64,000 nucleotides of DNA, from NCBI GenBank assembly GCA_965224285.1, contig OZ245043.1:1240001-1304000 (forward strand), given 5' to 3'. Shown one piece after another: positions 1 to 7,922 of this stretch (the stretch's first letter is position 1; every line of letters starts with the position of its first letter). Source of the DNA: JAJCYK01 sp965224285 (GTDB lineage Bacteria > Bacteroidota > Bacteroidia > Cytophagales > Cyclobacteriaceae). The notes beneath the pieces were generated by a model that worked only from the letters and a program-made list of their open reading frames with translations, was not told the origin of the DNA and searched no databases. The position numbers and the translations under genes were made by a program.

Positions 1-2455
1 CCCCGATTATGCGAAGTTTTATGGACGAGGATTCTTCTCCACTGATCAAAAATTGGTCGGGAGCACCATATCCATAGACCCGGATTTCTTTGGTTACCTC
101 TGGGTTAAAGGTTCGGGTATAACGTTGGAACCTCACCTGGCCCTCCTTGTTAAGGCTTGAAACGGTAACCGTAGTTCTCCCGTCTTCCTGACGGGTGATT
201 TCGAACAATTCCCGGGCGGAAGTACCGATAATTTCCACTTCCTCTGAAATAAACTCATAGTATTGCCGGGCATAGCGCTCCAGATCATCCCGCCTCCTTT
301 TCAGTTTTTCGGCAATAGTGCTGCCACTAATTTCATAGATTTCCGGGGGTAATTGCTTCAACCCCTGCTCAATTACCTCATCGGTAAGCTTCGCCTGTAT
401 ATCTTCGGCGATAATTTTCCATTCCTCCCAACTTGGTTCAGTTATAAACGTGCGATCAAACCAACGAGCGTTGAATTCCAATCCCTCTATATCCCGTATC
501 TCATGATGAAAACCCTGGGTTTTAGGGTTACCCCATTTATGAGAGCTGAGTTGCAGTAAGGTGCCATCCCCGTAAAAGAACGCCTGATCCCGGTCCCGGG
601 GGATGGGGCGGTATACCGTAAATCCATCCTCCTTGACTGAGGCCCAGCGCCACTGGTCATCGTGTCGATCCCAATCACCAATCACAATATCAAACAAACG
701 GGACCTCACTACATGCAGCTGATCAACCTGGTGTCGCTCTTTTTTCTTCAGGTTTCGGATCACTTTCAAAGTGCTGATAATATCTTCTGAGTTACCAAAA
801 CTGGCAAGATCGCTCCAGTCTCCTGCTGGTCTTTCCTCGAATAGAAAAAGGTGGTCGGCAAAGTCTTCCCGGTAGATCCCCAGCCGAGGGTCATCAGGCA
901 CATAAACCAATTGGGGATTGGTATGATAAACGCCTACTGCATCTGCCATAGGTGGTATGGCCAGCGCGGCATAAGGATGTGATGCTGATATTTGGTCGCT
1001 AACCACATCCGATGCAATAGTGCCGCGCAGGATCCTGGGCACCGCCTTTTCGGGATATTTTTCAATACTTCTCAGCACATATTGTTTACCGTCCTGGGCT
1101 TCCATTCTCAGAGAGATGGTTTGTAATCCCCCTCCTCTTTTTATGGGAGTTAGCCCTCCATGAGTTTTACCGATATCAAAAACAGGGATATTACTGACCT
1201 CAGTGGTCCACTCCTGTCGGTAGTTGTTGCCCCGCCATCCTGGACGTTCCTGTTCTTTTTTTAGTTTGCTATTACCCACTGCGGTGGTGGTCTGCCCCTG
1301 AAAATCCAATTCTATATACCGGTCTGAATCTGGCTCGGCGTATTGGTGATTAAACAACAGCTGTCTGTATAGCGGGGAATCGCTATTTGAGGATGACCAG
1401 AACTCCAGCCATACATCTCCATTTTGGTAGAGATTAATTTTACCAAATCCTTCCTGCGAAGCGGCAAAAGTGGCCTCCCCTTTACTACTTACCGCCGTAG
1501 CCTGATCCAAAGATCCCCCGGTGATATAATGCTGATCATTCTTGTGATGAAGCTGCATTGATTTCTCAAGTCCTCCCACATAGATCAAATTGGGGAAACC
1601 GGAGCATACCGTTTGAAATGCTTTGCGTAAACCCCGGTATCTAAGATTGGCGAAATCCTTTCGATTACCTAAAGATTTACGGTATTTAATGTATAAAGCT
1701 CCCAGTATAGGCGGAGTCCAGTAGTATCCCGGAGAAAAATAACCACCGTGCAAACCATCGCTATATATGGGGTGATGGCCAGCTATGATCACTTTTTTGT
1801 TCCTGTTTCTTCTTAACACGTCCTCAAAGTGAACCAGGAAATCGTCTTTATCCACCAATTCACAAGCAGACTCCACCCCGGGTTTCTCCCATTCGTGCAG
1901 CCACCACTGGGTGTTGAGCAGCAGCAGCACCAGATCATCTGCCAAATCGATTTCCACCGGACCGGGGCAGGCTCCATCGGGCATGACCACATCTTCTTCA
2001 TCCAAGTAGTCCTCCACTAATTCCTCCATATTGATCACATTTCGATAGCCATTAGGACCTCCCGCATCCCAGTCATGATAGCCGGGTAGCATAATATTCA
2101 TACCCTTAAATCTATCCATCAATTGAAGGCGTTGGGTCAATGATGCCTCTGCCTGCTCCCTGGATCGGGAAAATCGCTCATCCGGCAAGCCCTTGTGGTA
2201 AAAGTTATTACCCAGCCATAAAGCCACCCCTTTGGCTCCGCTTTGAGCCATTTGCTCTGATAACAATGTCACCCCGGCATCTTTGGCAAAATCCACCTGA
2301 TAGGAATCCCCTATCAGGAAAAAAGATCTTCTCAATTGAGTTTCTGGAGGAGGAGTTCCCGCAGAAGTGGCGATTGTAGTGATTTTTTTAGGAGCGGCGC
2401 ATCCTATTACTAGCCCCAACAGGACATATGACAGGACTTTGGTAAACGTTGACAT
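1..2455 (-). CDS. Metallophosphoesterase-like outer-membrane protein, 3' end outside window
   Basis: The frame is open from the ATG at 2455 to the window edge (over 810 codons). The N-terminus has a lipobox-like LLGLVIGC. Residues ~40-330 follow the calcineurin-like phosphoesterase fold of large Bacteroidetes proteins that usually end in a BamA/TamA-type barrel; that barrel would lie outside the window. Recognisable blocks are GDSYQ, LWLGNNFYHKGLPD, LPGYHDW, GPVEIDL, NTQWWLHEW and IAGHHP. Several metal-ligand positions differ from the family: GDN is GNN, GNHD is GYHD, and the final GH(D/E)H..Q block is GGLEKSMQ. A central region contains DIVIGDWDRHDDQW, which resembles CotH/HipA-like kinase folds. 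Family membership is fairly sure; loss of catalysis is inference. Confidence 0.75.
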   Translation of the reverse strand, partial: MSTFTKVLSYVLLGLVIGCAAPKKITTIATSAGTPPPETQLRRSFFLIGDSYQVDFAKDAGVTLLSEQMAQSGAKGVALWLGNNFYHKGLPDERFSRSREQAEASLTQRLQLMDRFKGMNIMLPGYHDWDAGGPNGYRNVINMEELVEDYLDEEDVVMPDGACPGPVEIDLADDLVLLLLNTQWWLHEWEKPGVESACELVDKDDFLVHFEDVLRRNRNKKVIIAGHHPIYSDGLHGGYFSPGYYWTPPILGALYIKYRKSLGNRKDFANLRYRGLRKAFQTVCSGFPNLIYVGGLEKSMQLHHKNDQHYITGGSLDQATAVSSKGEATFAASQEGFGKINLYQNGDVWLEFWSSSNSDSPLYRQLLFNHQYAEPDSDRYIELDFQGQTTTAVGNSKLKKEQERPGWRGNNYRQEWTTEVSNIPVFDIGKTHGGLTPIKRGGGLQTISLRMEAQDGKQYVLRSIEKYPEKAVPRILRGTIASDVVSDQISASHPYAALAIPPMADAVGVYHTNPQLVYVPDDPRLGIYREDFADHLFLFEERPAGDWSDLASFGNSEDIISTLKVIRNLKKKERHQVDQLHVVRSRLFDIVIGDWDRHDDQWRWASVKEDGFTVYRPIPRDRDQAFFYGDGTLLQLSSHKWGNPKTQGFHHEIRDIEGLEFNARWFDRTFITEPSWEEWKIIAEDIQAKLTDEVIEQGLKQLPPEIYEISGSTIAEKLKRRRDDLERYARQYYEFISEEVEIIGTSARELFEITRQEDGRTTVTVSSLNKEGQVRFQRYTRTFNPEVTKEIRVYGYGAPDQFLISGEESSSIKLRIIG

Positions 2456-2817
2456 GCTTTAGTTTGGCTAATTTAACCCTTGATCAATCTTTTTAATTTA
2501 GTAATTAAATCGAATTTAAAACAAATTGATTGACAAACAATTGAGCATTTGGACTTCATTGATTTGTAGGAATGTAGTCAATTACGAATTACGAAAGACG
2601 AATTACGAATTGCTGTATATCCCTGAATGGTGTTGACCACTACTACCTCTGGCTTAAGTTTAGCTTGCGTAACTTAAGCCGCACACTTCTTGTGGCTTCC
2701 GTCTTCAAAAGTCATCCTAGTTTTATGTGTTGTAGGAATATCCAACCCGCAGTAAACTATGGTGATGGGGTTACATAGACCACACAGTCCTTGGGTTTGC
2801 TGGAGTTCTTAAAATGG
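2456..2817. other. Intergenic stretch without a supportable gene
   Basis: This stretch holds an AT-rich segment upstream of the phosphoesterase-like gene, a short direct repeat of ATTACGAA units at about 2579-2611, and a 32-bp palindromic repeat at 2651-2682. On the minus strand about 44 codons are open between 2684 and 2815, but they match nothing I recognise. No tRNA or clear terminator was seen. Confidence 0.5.
2651..2682 (+). repeat. 32-bp palindromic repeat, copy 1
   Basis: The arms GGCTTAAGTT (2651-2660) and AACTTAAGCC (2671-2680) are perfect inverted complements around a 10-nt loop, TAGCTTGCGT. The same 32 bases occur in opposite orientation at 62415-62446 with two mismatches. The conserved loop suggests a dispersed genomic repeat rather than a simple terminator, since no T-run follows on either strand. 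Confidence 0.7.
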
Positions 2818-3024
2818 CTAAACTGGAAACTTGCTGGTTGTCACCGCCAATATATCCCCCACTATCAGTAAAGGTAAAAGAATCCCGGTTGAGGCTTTAC
2901 CACCAAATGCCAAGGCAAAAACTGTCACAATGAGTACTGCAATGCCTTTGAGTCCTGCTTTGGACACTCCACTCAAAGCTGCAGCCAGAAACACCAGGAT
3001 CCATTCCCACCAGGTAAGAGGCCC
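2818..3024 (-). pseudogene. Relic of a TauE/SafE-family permease
   Basis: The minus strand reads 68 codons with no start codon. They begin right after an in-frame TAA at 3025-3027 and end at a TAG at 2818-2820. The translation contains ALSGVSKAGLKGIAVLIV and GGKASTGILLPLLIVGDILA, the typical first transmembrane region of TauE/SafE (DUF81) sulfite/anion exporters, which are normally about 250 residues long. Only this N-terminal piece survives. The plus-strand 65-codon frame over the same bases is its shadow. The gene is a decayed fragment and should have no function. Confidence 0.65.
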
Positions 3025-3118
3025 TTAATTACTGCGAACAGGGTCTCTATAAATAATAGCAAGCCGTGAGGATTAGTCAAAGATGATTATCTTTAAGCAA
3101 GCAACCATTATCTCAAAA

Positions 3119-4276
3119 ATGCCAATTTACCACAGTTTAGGTAAAGTGCCCGCCAAGAGGCACACGATATTCAAAAAACCGGACGGTTCTTTGTATCACG
3201 AGCAACTCTTTGGGACCGTGGGGTTTGACGGCATGTCCTCATTACTGTACCATCTACACCCACCAACCATGGTTAAGGATATAGGGCCTACCAAAGATCT
3301 AACGCCCAAGATTGCAGTAAATAAAAATATGACCGCCCGTCTCCTTAAGGGGTTTGATATCATCCCAAAAGAAGATTTTTTGGAAAGCCGCGAACCATTA
3401 TTGGTCAACCAAGATCTCCATTTGGGGTTGGCAGCGCCCCAGGGATCAATGGACGATTATTTTTATAAAAATGCCGACGCCGATGAATTGATCTTCATTC
3501 ACCAGGGAAATGGGATATTAAAAACATTTCTGGGGAACATTTCATTCGAGCCCGGAGACTATCTGATAATACCCAGGGGCATGATCTACCAAATATCCTT
3601 TGATCATGATACCAACCGCCTGCTGTTTGCCGAGTCTTTTCACCCAATATACACCCCTAAACGATACCGGAATTGGTTCGGTCAACTATTGGAACATGCT
3701 CCCTATTGCGAACGTGATTATAAGCTTCCCAGAGATCTGGAAACACATGCTGAAAAAGGTGATTTTTTGATCAAAATAAAGAAACAAGGACTTCTGCATG
3801 AGATGGTTTATGCCACCCACCCATTTGACGTAGTGGGCTGGGACGGGTACAACTATCCTTACGGTTTTTCGATCCATAATTTTGAGCCTATTACCGGTCG
3901 TATCCACCAGCCTCCCCCGGTGCATCAGACCTTTGAAACCTCCGCTTTTGTGGTCTGTTCTTTTTGCCCCAGGCTTTATGATTATCACCCCAAAGCAATA
4001 CCAGCTCCCTATAACCACTCCAATATTGATTCCGATGAGATCTTGTATTATGTGGATGGAGACTTCATGAGCCGGAAAAATATAGAAAAAGGAAATATTA
4101 CTTTACACCCTGGCGGAATCCCGCACGGGCCGCATCCCGGGACCTACCAGGGAAGTATTGGTAAGGAAAAAACCGAGGAGCTGGCGGTCATGATCGATAC
4201 TTTCCGGCCTACTATGGTCACGGAAAATGCCTTAAAGATCGACGACGGCAAATACTACCAATCGTGGTTAGAATGA
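3119..4276 (+). CDS. hmgA: Homogentisate 1,2-dioxygenase
   Basis: This 385-residue non-haem Fe(II) dioxygenase opens the homogentisate ring to maleylacetoacetate in phenylalanine/tyrosine catabolism in the cytosol. The sequence carries the cupin motif H300-x-N302-x4-E307-x6-G and the third iron ligand H336 in IPHGPHPG. The H300-H336 spacing of 36 equals that of H335-H371 in the human enzyme. The start is placed at the ATG at 3119 because the family begins MPIYHSLGKVPAKRHT; an upstream in-frame ATG at 3083 would add 12 unlikely residues. No other tyrosine-degradation gene (hpd, fah) is adjacent, so the gene appears to stand alone. Confidence 0.93.
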   Translation: MPIYHSLGKVPAKRHTIFKKPDGSLYHEQLFGTVGFDGMSSLLYHLHPPTMVKDIGPTKDLTPKIAVNKNMTARLLKGFDIIPKEDFLESREPLLVNQDLHLGLAAPQGSMDDYFYKNADADELIFIHQGNGILKTFLGNISFEPGDYLIIPRGMIYQISFDHDTNRLLFAESFHPIYTPKRYRNWFGQLLEHAPYCERDYKLPRDLETHAEKGDFLIKIKKQGLLHEMVYATHPFDVVGWDGYNYPYGFSIHNFEPITGRIHQPPPVHQTFETSAFVVCSFCPRLYDYHPKAIPAPYNHSNIDSDEILYYVDGDFMSRKNIEKGNITLHPGGIPHGPHPGTYQGSIGKEKTEELAVMIDTFRPTMVTENALKIDDGKYYQSWLE

Positions 4277-4419
4277 TGGCCTCTAAGCCCCAGGAATTCA
4301 GAATTTAGTAAGGGAATACTTCGGCTCTCTCTGTACCCTGAAATTCTCTAATTATCTTTAATGCCGACCTATCTGAAGTTCATTACTTAACTTTAGACCC
4401 TTTTTAGCTTTTTCAGATC

Positions 4420-6174
4420 ATGGAACAAATCCCTAAGAAAAAAATTAAAGTTGCTTCCCTGGCCTACGTTTTTCGGGATATAATATGGCCTCGCCGCTGG
4501 CTATTGCTGCTGGGATTAGGATTGATCATAATAAACAGATTGGCCGGACTGGTGTTGCCCGGCTCCAGTAAATACCTGATCGACGACATTATCGGGAAAG
4601 AGAAAACGGATCTGCTGGTAGTGTTACTGGCGATAGTAGGAGCTGCGGTAACTATTCAGGCGGTTACTTCCTTTTTTTTGACCAAGTTATTGAGCGTAGA
4701 AGCCCAAAACCTAATTGCCCAGCTAAGAGCGAAAGTGCAAAAACAGGTGATCCATTTACCTGTGAGGTTTTTTGATAACAACAAATCAGGGGCTTTGGTA
4801 TCTCGTATTATGACAGATGTCGAGGGTGTGAGAAATTTAGTGGGAACCGGGCTGGTTCAGCTCTTTGGAGGTGTTCTGACTTCAATTGCGGCCTTTGTTA
4901 TCCTGTTGAATCTAAATGCGGAAATGACCCTTTACGCCCTGGCCCCCATGCTGGTCTTCGGCTTCATATCTCTCAAGGCTTTTGAATACATCCGGCCCAT
5001 TTTCAGAAAGCGACGGATTATCAATGCAGAAGTGACCGGCAGGCTGACCGAAACTCTCAGTGGAATTAGAGTAATAAAAGGATTTCGTGCCGAACCTCAG
5101 GAGATTAAAGTTTTTGAGAAAGGTGTGCTCAAGATATTTAAGAATGTAAAGAAGTCACTTACCTCAACTGCCTTAGTCACCAGTTCTGCCACCTTATTAC
5201 TGGGTATAGCCAGTGTAGCTATCATGGGAGTGGGCGGTACCAATATTGTAGCAGGGGAAATGACTGTGGGCGATTTTTTTGCCTTTACCCTTTATCTGGG
5301 TTTCTTGATTGCTCCTATTGTCCAAATGAGCAATATCGGAAGTCAGATCACCGAGGCCTTTGCCGGACTGGACCGTACGGAAGAACTTCTCAATATAGAG
5401 CGGGAAAATGAAGATCCTAAAAGATCGGTTGAACTTCCCGACATAAATGGCGACGTTGTATTCAATCAGGTCTCTTTCGCCTATGAATCGGATGTGGATG
5501 TTATCCATAATATCAGTTTTGAGGCTCCCGCAGGCTCAATAACTGCTTTAGTTGGAAGTTCCGGAAGTGGTAAAACCACCATTGCCGGATTAGCCGCCTC
5601 TTTTCTTGAGCCATCGGCCGGCATGATCACTGTGGATGGAGTTGACCTGAGCACGGTAAACTTATCCAGCTATCGACGGCAGTTGGGGGTGGTGCTACAG
5701 GACGACTTCCTTTATGAGGGTACCATTAAAGAAAATATTCTATTTCCTCGTCCTCAGGCCACCCCTGAACAATTGCAACACGCAGTAAAGGCAGCTTATG
5801 TAAATGAATTTACCGATAGATTTGAACTCGGGTTGGACACTTTGATCGGTGAGCGGGGTGTTAAGCTATCTGGCGGACAACGACAACGTATCGCCATAGC
5901 CCGGGCCTTGCTGGCAGAACCACGTATTCTCATCCTGGATGAAGCCACCTCCAATTTGGATACCGAAAGTGAGACCTTTATTCAGCGAAGTCTTGGCGAG
6001 TTAATGGAAGGACGAACTACTTTTGTTATTGCTCATCGACTAAGTACTATACGACAAGCCCATCAAATATTGGTAATTGAAGAGGGTAAAATTGTAGAAA
6101 GGGGAACCCATGATTCCCTGTTGGAAACGGAAGGGCGCTATCACCAGCTATACACCTACCAGAGCAGGATCTGA
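4420..6174 (+). CDS. ABC exporter, fused permease and ATPase (MsbA-like)
   Basis: This 584-residue half-transporter has a six-helix ABC membrane domain (about residues 20-320) and a C-terminal ATPase. Visible motifs are Walker A VGSSGSGKTT (about 378-387), the signature LSGGQRQRIA (about 483), Walker B ILILDEATS and the H-loop IAHRLST. It would work as a homodimer in the inner membrane, exporting a lipid, drug or peptide; the substrate cannot be read from the sequence. Its TGA at 6172-6174 directly abuts the convergent stop of the next gene, with no spacer for a terminator. Confidence 0.9.
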   Translation: MEQIPKKKIKVASLAYVFRDIIWPRRWLLLLGLGLIIINRLAGLVLPGSSKYLIDDIIGKEKTDLLVVLLAIVGAAVTIQAVTSFFLTKLLSVEAQNLIAQLRAKVQKQVIHLPVRFFDNNKSGALVSRIMTDVEGVRNLVGTGLVQLFGGVLTSIAAFVILLNLNAEMTLYALAPMLVFGFISLKAFEYIRPIFRKRRIINAEVTGRLTETLSGIRVIKGFRAEPQEIKVFEKGVLKIFKNVKKSLTSTALVTSSATLLLGIASVAIMGVGGTNIVAGEMTVGDFFAFTLYLGFLIAPIVQMSNIGSQITEAFAGLDRTEELLNIERENEDPKRSVELPDINGDVVFNQVSFAYESDVDVIHNISFEAPAGSITALVGSSGSGKTTIAGLAASFLEPSAGMITVDGVDLSTVNLSSYRRQLGVVLQDDFLYEGTIKENILFPRPQATPEQLQHAVKAAYVNEFTDRFELGLDTLIGERGVKLSGGQRQRIAIARALLAEPRILILDEATSNLDTESETFIQRSLGELMEGRTTFVIAHRLSTIRQAHQILVIEEGKIVERGTHDSLLETEGRYHQLYTYQSRI

Positions 6175-6705
6175 TCAGGTATATCTTTCTTTGAATACCC
6201 GCTGATGGTGTCTTTCATGCCCGGCAATGACATAGCCAATGCCCGCCACCGAAATGTCCCATCCACTGGCTTGACCCCGACGATTTAACATCTCTTCGGT
6301 AAAGTTTTCAAATAATTTTAAGGTGCTCTTCCGAATTAAAGAGAACTCCTCCAACAGATCCGGCACAGGCCGATGGGCTACATTGGATTCCGGGACATAC
6401 AGATCCTGATCAAACCCTGGCAAAGGTGTGTGGTCATTGCGTGAGAACCTCATCGCCCGGGTAGCAAATACCCTTTCCGCATCACAGAGGTGTCCTAAAA
6501 TTTCTCGCAGACACCATTTATCCTCCTCATATCGGTAGTCCCACTTCGCTTTGGGGTAGGCACCGAATAGTTGTTGCGATTCCTGCTGGAAGCTTTTAAG
6601 GCAATTAATCAGGTCATCGCTATCCACTGCATCAATATAAGGCTGGTAAAATTCCGGATATTGGCCGGGTTGTGGTTTGGGGATCATTACGTTAAGTTTT
6701 TGCAA
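6175..6705 (-). CDS. DinB-like (DinB_2) family protein
   Basis: This 176-residue protein is of the DinB/YfiT four-helix-bundle superfamily. The potential metal-binding histidines are in REILGHLCDAERVF (middle) and AGHERHHQRVF (C-terminus), the usual positions of the three-His site. Members include bacillithiol or mycothiol S-transferases and many uncharacterised proteins, so the reaction is unknown. It is divergent from the phosphofructokinase gene. With the pfk start used here, 86 bp separate the two genes, enough for two promoters. Confidence 0.8.
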   Translation of the reverse strand: MQKLNVMIPKPQPGQYPEFYQPYIDAVDSDDLINCLKSFQQESQQLFGAYPKAKWDYRYEEDKWCLREILGHLCDAERVFATRAMRFSRNDHTPLPGFDQDLYVPESNVAHRPVPDLLEEFSLIRKSTLKLFENFTEEMLNRRGQASGWDISVAGIGYVIAGHERHHQRVFKERYT

Positions 6706-6791
6706 GTTGTATGAACATAAACTATAGGCTTGAGCAATTTGATAATTTTATGCCTATTTTTAGCCGATCTGCTGCTAAAATCAAAAAGAAT

Positions 6792-7889
6792 ATGCCTAGA
6801 AAAGCGCTAGTAGTAACCGGTGGAGGGGACTGCCCGGGATTAAATGCCGTGATCCGTGCTGTAGTAAAGAGAGCTTCCCAGGAGAACGATTGGGAGATCA
6901 TCGGAAGTATCGAATCTTATAATGGTATTTTAAGGGACCCCATGGAAATTGTGGTGCTGAATGATCACGCGGTTGCGGGTATTCACGTGAGAGGTGGTAC
7001 CATCATCGGCACCACCAATAAAGGTGGACCCTTTGCCTGGCCGGTTAAAAAGGAAGATGGGTCCTGGGACACCACGGACCGCTCTGCAGATTTGATAATG
7101 AGGATAAAGGACTTGGGGGTTGAAGCAGTGATCAGTATTGGGGGGGATGGTTCGCAAAAAATCAGTCAGAAATTGTATGAAATGGGGTGCCCGATTATCG
7201 GGGTTCCCAAAACCATAGACAATGATCTTAGCGCCACGGATTTTACTTTTGGGTTCCGTACTGCGGTGCAGATTGCCACTGAGTCAGTTGATAAGCTGGT
7301 GACCACCGCCGCCAGTCACAACCGTATCATGATCATGGAAGTGATGGGCCGGGATGCAGGGTGGATTGCCTTACACTCGGCTATTGCCGGAGGAGCGGAG
7401 GTATGCCTGATCCCGGAAATACCTTACCAATTGGACAGCGTTATGGAAAAGGTAAATAGCAGATTTGTCAACGGCAAAGGTTTTGCCGTTATCGTAGTGG
7501 CTGAAGGAGCCAAGCCCAAAGGTGGCACCGCAACAGGCCACACCAGTAAGGAAGCGGGATATCAAAATCTCAGACTGGGAGGAATTGCTTACAAACTAAA
7601 GGATGAAATACAAAATAGCGGATGTGAAGCCAGTATTAGAGTTACCGTACTGGGCCATCTGCAGCGGGGGGGCATACCAATTGCCTTTGACCGGTTGTTG
7701 GCTACGGAATTTGGGGTTAAAGCTTTTGAGATGATCTTGGAGCAGGACTTTGGCAAGATGGTATCGTATCGGCACCCTAATATTGTGTCAGTGTCGCTTA
7801 AGGAAGCTACCCGCGAGTATAATTATATCCGAAAAGATTCCTATTTGCTTAAAACCGCCCGGGGCATTGGAATAAGTCTGGGAGACTAA
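6792..7889 (+). CDS. pfkA: 6-phosphofructokinase
   Basis: This 365-residue cytosolic enzyme phosphorylates fructose 6-phosphate in glycolysis. Visible motifs are GGGDCPGLNAVIRA near the N-terminus, GGDGS (117-121), PKTIDND (139-145), the MGRDAGWIA block and GHLQRGG. Gly in GGDGS points to ATP rather than pyrophosphate as donor. Lys in PKTIDND, where E. coli PfkA has Gly, is typical of group III enzymes. The start at 6792 (MPRKALVVTGGGDCPG) matches the family. The in-frame ATG at 6711 would add 27 residues and collide with the divergent DinB-like start. Only 33 bp lie between its stop and the distal end of the CRISPR array. Confidence 0.9.
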   Translation: MPRKALVVTGGGDCPGLNAVIRAVVKRASQENDWEIIGSIESYNGILRDPMEIVVLNDHAVAGIHVRGGTIIGTTNKGGPFAWPVKKEDGSWDTTDRSADLIMRIKDLGVEAVISIGGDGSQKISQKLYEMGCPIIGVPKTIDNDLSATDFTFGFRTAVQIATESVDKLVTTAASHNRIMIMEVMGRDAGWIALHSAIAGGAEVCLIPEIPYQLDSVMEKVNSRFVNGKGFAVIVVAEGAKPKGGTATGHTSKEAGYQNLRLGGIAYKLKDEIQNSGCEASIRVTVLGHLQRGGIPIAFDRLLATEFGVKAFEMILEQDFGKMVSYRHPNIVSVSLKEATREYNYIRKDSYLLKTARGIGISLGD

Positions 7890-7922
7890 ATCCGGAAACT
7901 AATATTTCGGCTGATGGCCATA

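Noticed and set aside
2684..2815. A minus-strand open stretch (..CGLDIPTTHKT..) that might suggest an IS110-like transposase start
   Set aside because: Only a few residues look similar; there is no start, no continuation and no terminal repeats.
2831..3028. A 65-codon plus-strand frame
   Set aside because: It is the shadow of the minus-strand TauE/SafE relic, whose translation is the recognisable one.
4277..4419. Possible hairpin between hmgA and the ABC exporter gene
   Set aside because: The CAGGAATTCAGAATTT/AAATTCT pairing is short and not followed by a T-run, so a terminator is not supported.
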